A stretch of 11,576 nt of DNA from Balneolales bacterium (lineage in GTDB: Bacteria; Bacteroidota; Rhodothermia; Balneolales; Natronogracilivirgulaceae), in assembly GCA_007116685.1 (NCBI GenBank), contig SKIC01000142.1:1-11576 (forward strand), written 5' to 3'. The notes under the pieces are model-generated. The model saw only the letters and a program-made list of their open reading frames with translations, searched no databases and was not told the origin of the DNA. Position numbers and translations under genes: made by a program. Shown here in pieces: positions 1 to 6,978 of this stretch. How positions within the stretch are numbered: the first letter of the stretch is position 1; every line of letters starts with the position of its first letter.

Positions 1-907
1 CAAAAATCTGGTAATCATTCTCCTCTAGTCTATCCAGAATTCTGCTGTAGTTTACTCGTGCCAAAAATACCGGCAAGCGGGCGTCTTTGTGTAGCATTGG
101 AATACCTTTATCAGCAGATTCGTAATAATCTCTGGCACGTCTGATTTGGAATTTTAAAAACTCAATCATTCCGGGGCTGAGCTTTTTATCTAATATATCC
201 TGCTCAGATATACCAAATTGTGCCGCTTCATCAAGAGGGAGATAAATTCGACCACGTCCGATATCTTCGCCTACATCTCTGAGGATATTGGTCAATTGCA
301 TAGCAATTCCAAGATCAATAGCGTGAGGTAAAGCTTTTTCTGAGCTGTAGCCGAAAATTTCACTAGTCATTAATCCAACAACAGAAGCTACCTTGTAAGA
401 ATAATCGTATAGCTCGTTAAAATTATTATATCTGTCTTTATGCAAATCCATACATACGCCTTCCATCAACTCAAATGGTAGGCTGATAGGAATATGATAG
501 GTTTTGAGAACATCTGAAAAAGCTAGTAAAATAGGATTATCAGCATCAGGGTCTTCATAAGCCATTTTAAGCTGCGTTTTCCAGCTTTCTAATTGTTGTA
601 AAACTTCTTCTTTAGTGATTTTCTCGTCCCGAATTAAATCTTCGGTCTCATCTACCAAATTGTCAAGAAATCTACAGAGCGCATATACAGCAAATATACT
701 GCGTTGCTTTTGGTTAGGTAAAAAGCGCGTGGACAGATAAAAAGTTTTGGCGTATTCACGGGTGATTTCACGGCAATGTGCATAGGCCCACTTTAATCTT
801 GGACTCTCAAGCTCATCAATAACATTACGATGGAATGAGGTTCGCTCATAAACCGGACGAAACATTTTCGAATAAGGGAATCTGATAAGGGTTTGTGCAA
901 TAGGCAT
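1..907 (-). CDS. crtB: Phytoene/squalene synthase family protein (probable phytoene synthase), 3' end cut by window edge
   Basis: Head-to-head prenyl transferase of the trans-isoprenyl diphosphate synthase fold. Phytoene synthases condense two geranylgeranyl diphosphates, the first committed step of carotenoid synthesis. Reading from the ATG at 907 gives 302 open codons and no stop before the window edge, so the C-terminus is missing, probably only a short part because family members run a little over 300 residues. Visible motifs: YAKTFYLST (52-60), substrate-binding in this family; first Asp-rich motif DNLVD (82-86) within VYALCRFLDNLVDE; second motif QLTNILRDVGED (204-215) followed by GRGRIYLP, giving the two DxxxD Mg-diphosphate sites. 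The first motif has Asn where many CrtB proteins have a second Asp. There is no clear Shine-Dalgarno. It is transcribed divergently from the LacI-type gene. Squalene or dehydrosqualene synthase (HpnC/HpnD or CrtM types) remains possible; the symbol crtB is an inference, while family membership is very secure. Confidence 0.9.
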   Translation of the reverse strand, partial: MPIAQTLIRFPYSKMFRPVYERTSFHRNVIDELESPRLKWAYAHCREITREYAKTFYLSTRFLPNQKQRSIFAVYALCRFLDNLVDETEDLIRDEKITKEEVLQQLESWKTQLKMAYEDPDADNPILLAFSDVLKTYHIPISLPFELMEGVCMDLHKDRYNNFNELYDYSYKVASVVGLMTSEIFGYSSEKALPHAIDLGIAMQLTNILRDVGEDIGRGRIYLPLDEAAQFGISEQDILDKKLSPGMIEFLKFQIRRARDYYESADKGIPMLHKDARLPVFLARVNYSRILDRLEENDYQIF

Positions 908-1125
908 GATGCTGTAATAAAATCGTGAATTGGATACTGTATTCAATAAAGCACAATCCTATTCCTAGCGTTCCGACTTTGAAATAAAATAGGCTACCTA
1001 CAATATCTCACTATTCATTAGAAAAGAAAGCATAACGCATTATTTTATTTTGAATTTTATATAAATCACGAAATCTTACTTAAAAGTATTAGAAGTGAAT
1101 AAAAAGCAGTATATTTAATCCGCTC

Positions 1126-1131
1126 TATAAT
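1126..1131 (+). promoter_or_regulatory. Candidate -10 box of the lacI-purC transcript
   Basis: A perfect TATAAT lies 18 bases before the ATG of the LacI-family gene, which would place transcription start about 12 bases before the codon. The matching -35 region (about 1103-1108) is poor. The surrounding spacer (908-1149) is very AT-rich, so a chance match is possible. The spacer must also hold the divergent promoter of the phytoene synthase gene, for which I see no convincing box. I found no convincing LacI-type CG-centred palindrome in it. Confidence 0.35.
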
Positions 1132-1149
1132 GCAAAAAATTATTAGATA

Positions 1150-2151
1150 ATGTCTAAGAAAACAACAATTTACGATGTAGCCAAGAAGGCTAATGTGGCC
1201 ATATCCACGGTTTCAAGGGTTCTTAATGATTCACCTTATGTCTCTCACGAAACCAAAACCAAGGTTCAAAAAGCAATTGATGAGTTAGATTTTCGTCCTC
1301 AGGTAAATGCGCGAAAACTTGCTAAGCGCGAGCCGCAAATGATCGCAGTTGCTGTTCCCACCTTCACTACCCCGTTCTTTAATGAAGTTTTAAAAGGGGT
1401 TAAAGATGAAATAAAAGATATTGACCTCGACTTTATTATTTACAACACCGGATCGGTCAATCCTGAAGAACAATTCAAGAAATTTCTAGAGCGTGGTATT
1501 CCTGATGCCATTCTGGCATTCTCTATTGAGATTGATGATGAAATTCACCGAATTCTGAAATCATTTACCTCTCCGGTTATTTTAATTGGTGCCAATCACT
1601 CACATTACAATTATTTCTATTGGGATAATTATCAAGGTGGCTATTTGGCGGCGGAGCACTTTGTCAAAAAAGGCTACAAAAAAATTGGGATGATTCGCTC
1701 ACATTCGAAATCTCAAATTTCTGATGAAAGAGAACAAGGTTTTCGTGATGCTTTGAAAAAGCACAATCTCGAAATGGACGAAAATTATTTCGTTTCCGGA
1801 ATTACTACTAAGCATGCGGGCTTTAGTGAAGAAGCCGGTTACGAAGCCATCAAAATTTACAGAGACCGAGAAGCTATTCCGGAAGCAATTTTTTGCTCTA
1901 ATGACGCACAAGCTATTGGTGCCATTCATGCACTGAAAGAAATAGGAAAACGCGTACCTGAAGATGTCGCCATTATGGGTTATGATAACATCAAAATATC
2001 CCGTTTCCTGGGCTTGACAACCATCGATCAGAAAATGTATGATGTGGGCATTAAAGCTATTAAAAGATTGGCTGAACTTATCAAAGATCCTGATCAAGAG
2101 CCCAAACAGTCTATCATTAAACCGATTTTAATTGAACGCGAGACTGCTTGA
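1150..2151 (+). CDS. LacI/PurR-family transcriptional regulator
   Basis: Cytoplasmic DNA-binding regulator of 333 residues, the usual LacI-family length. The N-terminal helix-turn-helix is textbook (TIYDVAKKANVAISTVSRVL, residues 6-25). A hinge helix region follows (NARKLAKR, 53-60), then the periplasmic-binding-protein-like effector domain (about 64 to the end). Family landmarks there are PFFNEVLKGV (75-84), CSNDAQAIGAIHAL, VPEDVAIMGYDN and LTTIDQ. The start is ATG with no Shine-Dalgarno. The gene ends 12 bases before the purC ATG on the same strand, so the two are probably co-transcribed. LacI-family proteins usually respond to sugars or, for PurR, to hypoxanthine/guanine. Position suggests a purine role. 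However, at the places where I recall E. coli PurR using Arg190 and Thr192 to hold the purine, this protein has Ser and Ile-like residues, so the effector cannot be named. Confidence 0.93.
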   Translation: MSKKTTIYDVAKKANVAISTVSRVLNDSPYVSHETKTKVQKAIDELDFRPQVNARKLAKREPQMIAVAVPTFTTPFFNEVLKGVKDEIKDIDLDFIIYNTGSVNPEEQFKKFLERGIPDAILAFSIEIDDEIHRILKSFTSPVILIGANHSHYNYFYWDNYQGGYLAAEHFVKKGYKKIGMIRSHSKSQISDEREQGFRDALKKHNLEMDENYFVSGITTKHAGFSEEAGYEAIKIYRDREAIPEAIFCSNDAQAIGAIHALKEIGKRVPEDVAIMGYDNIKISRFLGLTTIDQKMYDVGIKAIKRLAELIKDPDQEPKQSIIKPILIERETA

Positions 2152-2163
2152 TAAACTTTGTCA

Positions 2164-3135
2164 ATGAAAGAAGCTTTAGCACACTGTATCCAGACTACAA
2201 ATGTTGCAGGTTTTCTCGAGAAGAACATTTACAGAGGTAAAGTTCGGGACGTTTATCGCTTATATAACGAGAAACTTGCCATTGTTACTACGGATAGAAT
2301 TTCTGCTTTTGATCACATCCTTCAGGAAGCAATCCCTTATAAGGGGCAAATTCTTAATACTATTGCTTCTTTTTTCTTGGAGCAGGTTGAGGATATAATA
2401 CCAACTCATCTACTGAGTGTCCCCCATCCTAATGTTACTATCGCAAAAGATTGCCGGGTAATTCCCATAGAAGTTGTGGTTCGTGGATATCTGACCGGTC
2501 ACGCTTGGCGAGTCTACAAGAACGGTGGCAGAGTACTCTGTGGAGTTACACTCCCGGATGGAATGAAGGAACATCAACGCTTCCCCACTCCCATCATCAC
2601 GCCTGCCACTAAAGCCGATCAGGGACATGATGAGGATATTTCTGAACAAGAAATTTTAACGCGCCAAATTGTTAGTCCGGAACTCTGGGAAGCTATTACA
2701 AATACCGCACTGAAACTATTTGAGCGGGGAACTGAAATAGCAGAAAAGCGAGGATTGCTTTTGGTTGATACAAAGTATGAGTTCGGTTTGTATCAATCTC
2801 AATTAACACTGATTGACGAAGTTCATACCCCAGACTCATCCAGATACTTTTACGCAGATGGATACGAAGAACGCTTGTCCAATGATGAGCCACAAAAGCA
2901 ACTCTCGAAAGAATTTGTGAGAGAATGGTTGATGGAGAATAAATTTTTCGGTAAAGATGGGGAAACATTACCAAATCTAACCGATGAGTTCAGAATTGAA
3001 GTTTATCAACGCTATGCTGAATTATTCAATCAGATTACCGGTAGAGATTTTATACCCACAGAGACAAAAGATTTCAATCTAACCTTGGAATCGATAATAA
3101 ATGAGAATATGACTGTCGGAAAATCGAAACCCTAA
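2164..3135 (+). CDS. purC: Phosphoribosylaminoimidazole-succinocarboxamide (SAICAR) synthase
   Basis: ATP-dependent ligase joining CAIR and aspartate to make SAICAR in de novo purine synthesis, in the cytoplasm. It has 323 residues from the ATG at 2164, matching the longer yeast Ade1-like form rather than the roughly 240-residue form. Motifs in order: nucleotide-binding YRGKVRDVY (23-31), TTDRISAFD (42-50), IPIEVVVRGYLTG (101-113; signature 1 type), TPATKADQGHDEDIS (146-160), LLLVDTKYEFG (198-208), and the strongly diagnostic LIDEVHTPDSSRY (216-228; signature 2). A TTG at 2158 in the same frame would add two residues; ATG is preferred because it is the commoner start and the enzyme core begins well after it. 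It follows the LacI-family gene by 12 bases, and its stop codon lies inside a hairpin. No catalytic motif is missing. Confidence 0.97.
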   Translation: MKEALAHCIQTTNVAGFLEKNIYRGKVRDVYRLYNEKLAIVTTDRISAFDHILQEAIPYKGQILNTIASFFLEQVEDIIPTHLLSVPHPNVTIAKDCRVIPIEVVVRGYLTGHAWRVYKNGGRVLCGVTLPDGMKEHQRFPTPIITPATKADQGHDEDISEQEILTRQIVSPELWEAITNTALKLFERGTEIAEKRGLLLVDTKYEFGLYQSQLTLIDEVHTPDSSRYFYADGYEERLSNDEPQKQLSKEFVREWLMENKFFGKDGETLPNLTDEFRIEVYQRYAELFNQITGRDFIPTETKDFNLTLESIINENMTVGKSKP

Positions 3136-3167
3136 AGTACTAATCTCTTTAGGCTTGATATATTTTT
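3131..3167 (+). terminator. Possible weak terminator or attenuating hairpin at the end of purC
   Basis: CCTAAAG (3131-3137) pairs perfectly with CTTTAGG (3147-3153) around a 9-base loop, and the left arm contains the purC stop codon TAA. A run of five T occurs at 3163-3167, about ten bases after the stem instead of immediately after it. Termination is therefore likely to be partial at best, and read-through into the NlpE-like gene is plausible. Confidence 0.35.
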
Positions 3168-3195
3168 AAAATTCAATGAGTCTGGATCGAGAATA

Positions 3196-3639
3196 ATGAA
3201 ACGAACATATATAATCATTGCAATTGGAATTTTATTTCTGACTAATTGTACTTCTGAAGTTGAGCAAGAGCAGTATCAAAGAGACACCGTAATACAGGAA
3301 AATCCGGCTCCTGCCAGTTATGCTAAAGTTTCTCTGGATTGGGAAGGTTTATATGTTGGCACTCTCCCCTGTGCTGATTGCGAAGGTATCGAAACAAAAT
3401 TGAGAATCAATTACGACAACAGTTTCGAACTCAAGGAGAGATATATCGGAAAATCAAATCGTGATTTCACATCTGAAGGTACTTTTAGATGGAATAATGC
3501 CGGCAACACAGTAATTCTCGATTCTTTCGATCAACCACGTTCTTATTTTGTAGCTGAAAATTACCTTTTGCATTTAGATACGGAAGGTAACAGAATCGAA
3601 GGTGAACTCGCTCAGTATTATGTACTTACTAAAGAATAA
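3196..3639 (+). CDS. NlpE-like lipoprotein (copper resistance protein NlpE N-terminal domain)
   Basis: Predicted lipoprotein of 147 residues. It has a basic start (MKR), a hydrophobic stretch and a lipobox LTNC with the lipidated Cys at 18; Asn at -1 is unusual but seen. After a Gln/Glu-rich linker, the mature part from about residue 49 matches the NlpE N-terminal beta-barrel domain: WEGLYVGTLPCADCEGIET (49-67) carries the hallmark CxxC (Cys59 and Cys62), followed by alternating beta-strand sequence and a final LAQYYVLTK. In E. coli, NlpE senses surface contact and lipoprotein-trafficking stress through Cpx; NlpE-like domains alone are common in Bacteroidota with unknown roles, so copper binding or signalling is only inferred. 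It begins 60 bases after purC, and its last 20 bases overlap the next lipoprotein gene. Confidence 0.85.
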   Translation: MKRTYIIIAIGILFLTNCTSEVEQEQYQRDTVIQENPAPASYAKVSLDWEGLYVGTLPCADCEGIETKLRINYDNSFELKERYIGKSNRDFTSEGTFRWNNAGNTVILDSFDQPRSYFVAENYLLHLDTEGNRIEGELAQYYVLTKE

Positions 3640-4246
3640 ATTCATTCTTTTATCAAAAATATTTTTCGGCTTTCTGCTCTTCTGTTTGACTGCGTGCGAC
3701 TCAAAGCCGGAATTGGAAAATACCTATTGGGAAACTACTCCCGTTTTGTTTGGTAAGGAAATTCCAGAAAACAATTGGACCATTGAAGAAATTAGTGAAG
3801 ATCCGCCCAAAGGTTTTGCCTACGTCCAATTGCAAATCTCCAATATTCCTGCGGAATTTGAAGGTGAGAAATTTACATTAATCGGTGGTGGTTTAGATCA
3901 AAAAGGCTTTCACGGACCAAATGCTACTTCTTTTCAAGGTGATGGATTTCATTTTGCAATTTTAGAAGGCGAAGACAGCCCTAATCCTATAAGAACCGAT
4001 GCCTACAAAAAGGATTACACAAGAACAGTGAGTCAGGGTATCTTGGTATTTGATATCTATTACGAACCAACTGATATAAATGAATGGGGTGAGCGATACC
4101 CCGAAGGCAGCGAAGTTGCGCTAACTTTGATGAAGTGGAATTCAACCGATCGCGTAATGCATGCCCACAATAATGTGTTCAATTGGTCTATCGCAAATGT
4201 GGGTAGCGGTAATTCGGTGCGAATGAAAATCTCAATTCCTGAATAA
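3620..4246 (+). CDS. Predicted lipoprotein of unknown function
   Basis: A 208-residue protein that I do not recognise. The N-terminus is basic (K5, K7, K13), followed by a hydrophobic segment and a clear lipobox LTAC with Cys at 26. Asp occupies position +2, a residue that in E. coli favours inner-membrane retention, although this rule may not apply here. The mature part is rich in aromatic residues, Gly, Asp and Glu with short alternating hydrophobic stretches, suggesting a beta-sandwich-like fold. There are no repeats, no cysteines after the lipobox and no enzyme motif I can name. A GTG at 3602 in frame would lengthen it by six residues ahead of the signal peptide; ATG 3620 gives a normal lipoprotein signal. 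The start lies inside the NlpE-like gene (20-base overlap), so the two are probably translated together. Its stop codon directly touches the stop codon of the convergent phosphatase gene. Confidence 0.8.
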   Translation: MYLLKNKFILLSKIFFGFLLFCLTACDSKPELENTYWETTPVLFGKEIPENNWTIEEISEDPPKGFAYVQLQISNIPAEFEGEKFTLIGGGLDQKGFHGPNATSFQGDGFHFAILEGEDSPNPIRTDAYKKDYTRTVSQGILVFDIYYEPTDINEWGERYPEGSEVALTLMKWNSTDRVMHAHNNVFNWSIANVGSGNSVRMKISIPE

Positions 4247-5152
4247 TTATTGAAGAATCATACCGTGGCGCACTCCACCGGTAGAAACTACAATTTCATC
4301 ACTTCCTGAAATTCTTAAAATCTCATCTAAAATCAGTATCCCGGCCATAAAAATATCGGCTCTTCCCTTCATCACTATGGGCCAGTTTTGCTCCATTTCT
4401 TGTACAGTCAGATTTCCCAATTTTTCTTCCCAATAAGATAAATCTGCTCTGCTGATGACCGTATTATTGATTTTCTCAGTGGAGTATTCAGTCAAATTTT
4501 GCAGCAAATAAGCCAAAGAGGTAACCGTACCCGCCACACCACACCATTTTTGGCAATCAGACAGAGGTAATGAAACTTTGCTCAATTCTTCACGAATGGC
4601 CACACGGCAATCTTCTCTGAGCGCTTGCGAAACGGGCGGATTCCCCAGATAACGCTCAGTGAATCTCACACAGCCGATATTAAAAGAGTGATAATCCGCT
4701 AATTCCCCATTTGAGCCAATGGCAACTTCTGTGGATCCTCCGCCTATATCAATCACCCCGACCGATGTTTCTCTGTGTCCATCCAACATAGAGAGAGCAC
4801 CTTGATACGTTACTCTGGCTTCTTCATCGCCACTAAGGATTTTGAATCGAAATCCTGTTTCTTCAAATACTCTTTCCTGGAAAGCAACTCCATTTGAAGC
4901 ATCTCTAACTGCGGATGTTGCAGTAACTACGACAGGAATCTCGCCATAAGTATCAATTACCCTTTTGTAGTGCATGAGACCGTTCAAAGCTATTTCCATA
5001 GATTCGATATTTAGAGCGCCTGTTTTATCTACGCCCTTACCCAAACGAGGGACTTGTTGCTCTTCGTGAAGCACTTCGATTTTACCATCACTAATTTCAG
5101 CAATCAGTAAAAGTAAAGTGTTTGAACCTATGTCTATGGCCGCTTTCATCAT
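4247..5152 (-). CDS. Ppx/GppA family phosphatase (exopolyphosphatase or pppGpp phosphatase type)
   Basis: Member of the ASKHA fold Ppx/GppA phosphatases, which remove terminal phosphates from polyphosphate and/or convert pppGpp to ppGpp. At 301 residues it is the short form with only the two actin-like domains; the C-terminal HD-like region of E. coli Ppx/GppA is absent. Motifs: AAIDIGSNTLLLLIAE (4-19; phosphate loop 1), TSAVRDASNG (79-88), SGDEEARVTYQG (107-118) with the conserved acidic catalytic position, and VIDIGGGSTEVA (133-144; phosphate loop 2). Near the C-terminus, VVSTGGVRHG is the usual family ending. Two adjacent ATG codons (5152 and 5149) overlap the prmA stop as ATGATG, so the start overlaps prmA by 4 or 1 bases and indicates translational coupling. 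It is the last gene of the tatA operon. Whether polyphosphate or (p)ppGpp is the substrate cannot be told from sequence. Confidence 0.92.
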   Translation of the reverse strand: MMKAAIDIGSNTLLLLIAEISDGKIEVLHEEQQVPRLGKGVDKTGALNIESMEIALNGLMHYKRVIDTYGEIPVVVTATSAVRDASNGVAFQERVFEETGFRFKILSGDEEARVTYQGALSMLDGHRETSVGVIDIGGGSTEVAIGSNGELADYHSFNIGCVRFTERYLGNPPVSQALREDCRVAIREELSKVSLPLSDCQKWCGVAGTVTSLAYLLQNLTEYSTEKINNTVISRADLSYWEEKLGNLTVQEMEQNWPIVMKGRADIFMAGILILDEILRISGSDEIVVSTGGVRHGMILQ

Positions 5153-6000
5153 GGCTTTTTGAAAACCAAGGCTATCCAGTCGTTTTCCTGCATTTTTTGT
5201 TGAAAAACCAGATTCTTATAAACATCATGTTCCAGAATTCCGGGCTCATCTTCATAAAGCAAACCAGATAAAACTAATGTCCCACCAGATTCCACCTGAG
5301 CAACTAATTCTCCTGCAATTTGCATAAGTGCGTTCCGGTTGATGTTTGCCAGTACCAAATCAAATGGTTTTTGTTCTTTCTCGGGGATGGCCTCCAAAGA
5401 ACCACTTCGGATAATCAATTTTTCCGATACCTTATTTCGCTCAGCGTTTTCAATGGCATTATCGTAACTCCACTCGTCGATATCTACGCCAACAGCGGAT
5501 TTCGCACCCAACTTAAGCGCTCCTATTGCCAAAATGCCTGTGCCTGTACCCACATCCAAAACTCGTTGACCTTCAACTACAACGGATGGCAGTAATCGCA
5601 TAATCAAGCGTGTAGTTTCATGATAACCCGTACCAAAAGCCATTTTGGGATCTATAAAAATCGGTATAATATCCTTTAGTTTTTGATACTCATCAGACCA
5701 GGTTGGCGTGATAAAAAAAGGATCAACGCGCACGGGCTTTATGGTTTTTTCCCAATTCTCATTCCAGTTCTGATCTTCAATCTTTTCTTCAGAATCCAGA
5801 CTGCATTCCTCCGGATATCCCTTTAGGAAATCAGTAACACTTGCTCTTTCCTTTTGGGTAAAATCCTCAGCAAGAATATAGGCATCCATGCGATTGTCGA
5901 ACTGTTCGAAACCTGTAAATTTGAAATCATCAAATTCAGAAATAAATATATCCTGAATTTCTTCAGACATTTGGAAACTCAGTTTCAAATATGTGTTCAT
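5149..6000 (-). CDS. prmA: Ribosomal protein L11 methyltransferase
   Basis: SAM-dependent N-methyltransferase that trimethylates ribosomal protein L11 in the cytoplasm; generally dispensable. The 283-residue length is usual. There is an N-terminal L11-recognition domain (about 1-60) and a linker with NWNENWEKTIKPVRV (78-92), characteristic of PrmA. The class I methyltransferase domain follows with DPKMAFGTGYHETT (117-130; the family has DPGxAFGTGxHxTT), SAM motif I VLDVGTGTGILAIGALKLG (147-165), acidic VGVDID (170-175), and LVLANINRNAL (215-225) in the catalytic region. The ATG is preceded by AAAAGG, a possible but very close ribosome site. It starts 6 bases after the M28-like gene stop and overlaps the next gene. 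Lys119 replaces the common Gly in the DPG motif, a minor variation. Confidence 0.95.
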   Translation of the reverse strand: MNTYLKLSFQMSEEIQDIFISEFDDFKFTGFEQFDNRMDAYILAEDFTQKERASVTDFLKGYPEECSLDSEEKIEDQNWNENWEKTIKPVRVDPFFITPTWSDEYQKLKDIIPIFIDPKMAFGTGYHETTRLIMRLLPSVVVEGQRVLDVGTGTGILAIGALKLGAKSAVGVDIDEWSYDNAIENAERNKVSEKLIIRSGSLEAIPEKEQKPFDLVLANINRNALMQIAGELVAQVESGGTLVLSGLLYEDEPGILEHDVYKNLVFQQKMQENDWIALVFKKP

Positions 6001-6006
6001 TACCTT

Positions 6007-6978
6007 TTATTTCAACCTGTTATAGATTACTTCTGTCACCACATCACCCACTGCCTGTAGTGTTTCCTTGCTGATAATATCAATATCGTCCTTATGGGTA
6101 TGCCAATGATTCGCAAATATTCCGGAACGTCCATTTGTTCTGTGATTGATGATATTTAGCATTCTGATATCGGATTGTGTATTCACAATCCAATGATCAT
6201 CAAGAACATACTGCCCCGTTTGGTTGATAAAAAAGTTATCATAGCCAAGCTCAGCCGCGATATTCCAAATTTGCTCTACTACCCCGCCTGCATAATCCAG
6301 AGAATATCTCTCCTTAGGAAATGTGGCACCTTCAGCACCAACCATATCTAATAAAATTCCAAATCTCGGCTGATAATTAGCCACAGGTGGATTTTCTGTC
6401 CAATATCTTGCGCCCATGAAATAGTATTGCAAATCCTGGGTTTTGCCATAATCTTCGCCATCAAAAAGTAAAATATCAACACCAATTGGTGGAGGATTTT
6501 CACTCATTATACGTGCCAGTTCTAGTAAAACAGCCACACCGCTGGCACCATCATCTGCACCCATTATGGGTTTTTCGGCTTTTTCAGGATCTCCTTCTTC
6601 GTCAGCTCTGGGCCGGGTGTCCCAGTGAGCAGCCAATAGAACTCTATCTGTTGCCTGAGGATTAAAAGCAGCAATAATGTTGAACATATCCAGATCATTA
6701 CCATAAACAGTTCTGCTGAATTCCTGCACAAAAACTTGTCCGCCCGAAAATGCTCGCAATTGCTCCACCTTCCAGTTTTTAGCAGATACGTGTTCCGGAG
6801 TTCCAGGAACTCGCGGACCGAAAGCTAACTGTTTCTCAATGAACTCAAATGCACTCTCAGAAGAGAATGTAGGGGTTTCCCTTCCCTGATCATCCAATGT
6901 AATTCTGGCAGTGTCATCACTACCACAGGCCAGCAATAAAGCCGATACAATCACGGCAAGTAAAATACTACGAGTCAT
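6007..6978 (-). CDS. M28-family zinc peptidase / glutaminyl-peptide cyclotransferase-like lipoprotein
   Basis: Predicted exported lipoprotein of 323 residues. A hydrophobic signal ends in LLLAC with Cys about 18, followed by Gly-Ser-Asp-Asp. The mature part is an M28 aminopeptidase fold, closest in pattern to secreted glutaminyl cyclases: IEKQLAFGPRVPGTPEH (about 47-63), zinc ligand His in LLAAHWDTRP (about 118), bridging Asp in GADDGASGVAVLLE (about 142), DGEDYG with the catalytic Glu (about 175), LLDMVGAE with a zinc Asp (about 211), and the distal His in WHTHKDDIDIIS (about 293). HWDTRP and WHTHKDD together suggest glutaminyl cyclase (N-terminal pyroglutamate formation) more than a plain aminopeptidase, but either activity is possible. 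The ATG at 6978 was chosen; a GTG at 6981 is directly upstream. The start overlaps the SDR gene by 11 bases, and prmA follows by 6 bases. Confidence 0.88.
   Translation of the reverse strand: MTRSILLAVIVSALLLACGSDDTARITLDDQGRETPTFSSESAFEFIEKQLAFGPRVPGTPEHVSAKNWKVEQLRAFSGGQVFVQEFSRTVYGNDLDMFNIIAAFNPQATDRVLLAAHWDTRPRADEEGDPEKAEKPIMGADDGASGVAVLLELARIMSENPPPIGVDILLFDGEDYGKTQDLQYYFMGARYWTENPPVANYQPRFGILLDMVGAEGATFPKERYSLDYAGGVVEQIWNIAAELGYDNFFINQTGQYVLDDHWIVNTQSDIRMLNIINHRTNGRSGIFANHWHTHKDDIDIISKETLQAVGDVVTEVIYNRLK

Noticed and set aside
1031..1044. ATAA-cgca-TTAT as a LacI-type operator upstream of the regulator
   Set aside because: Arms of only four A/T bases and a non-palindromic centre; expected by chance in such AT-rich DNA.
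1699..2097. Minus-strand open frame of 132 codons inside the LacI-family gene
   Set aside because: Lies wholly opposite a strongly recognised LacI effector domain and has no family resemblance, so it is a shadow frame.
4262..4282. Hairpin ACCGTGG / CCACCGGT as a terminator for the plus-strand lipoprotein gene
   Set aside because: One bulged base, no T run after it, and it encodes the conserved GGVRHG end of the phosphatase on the other strand, which explains the bases.
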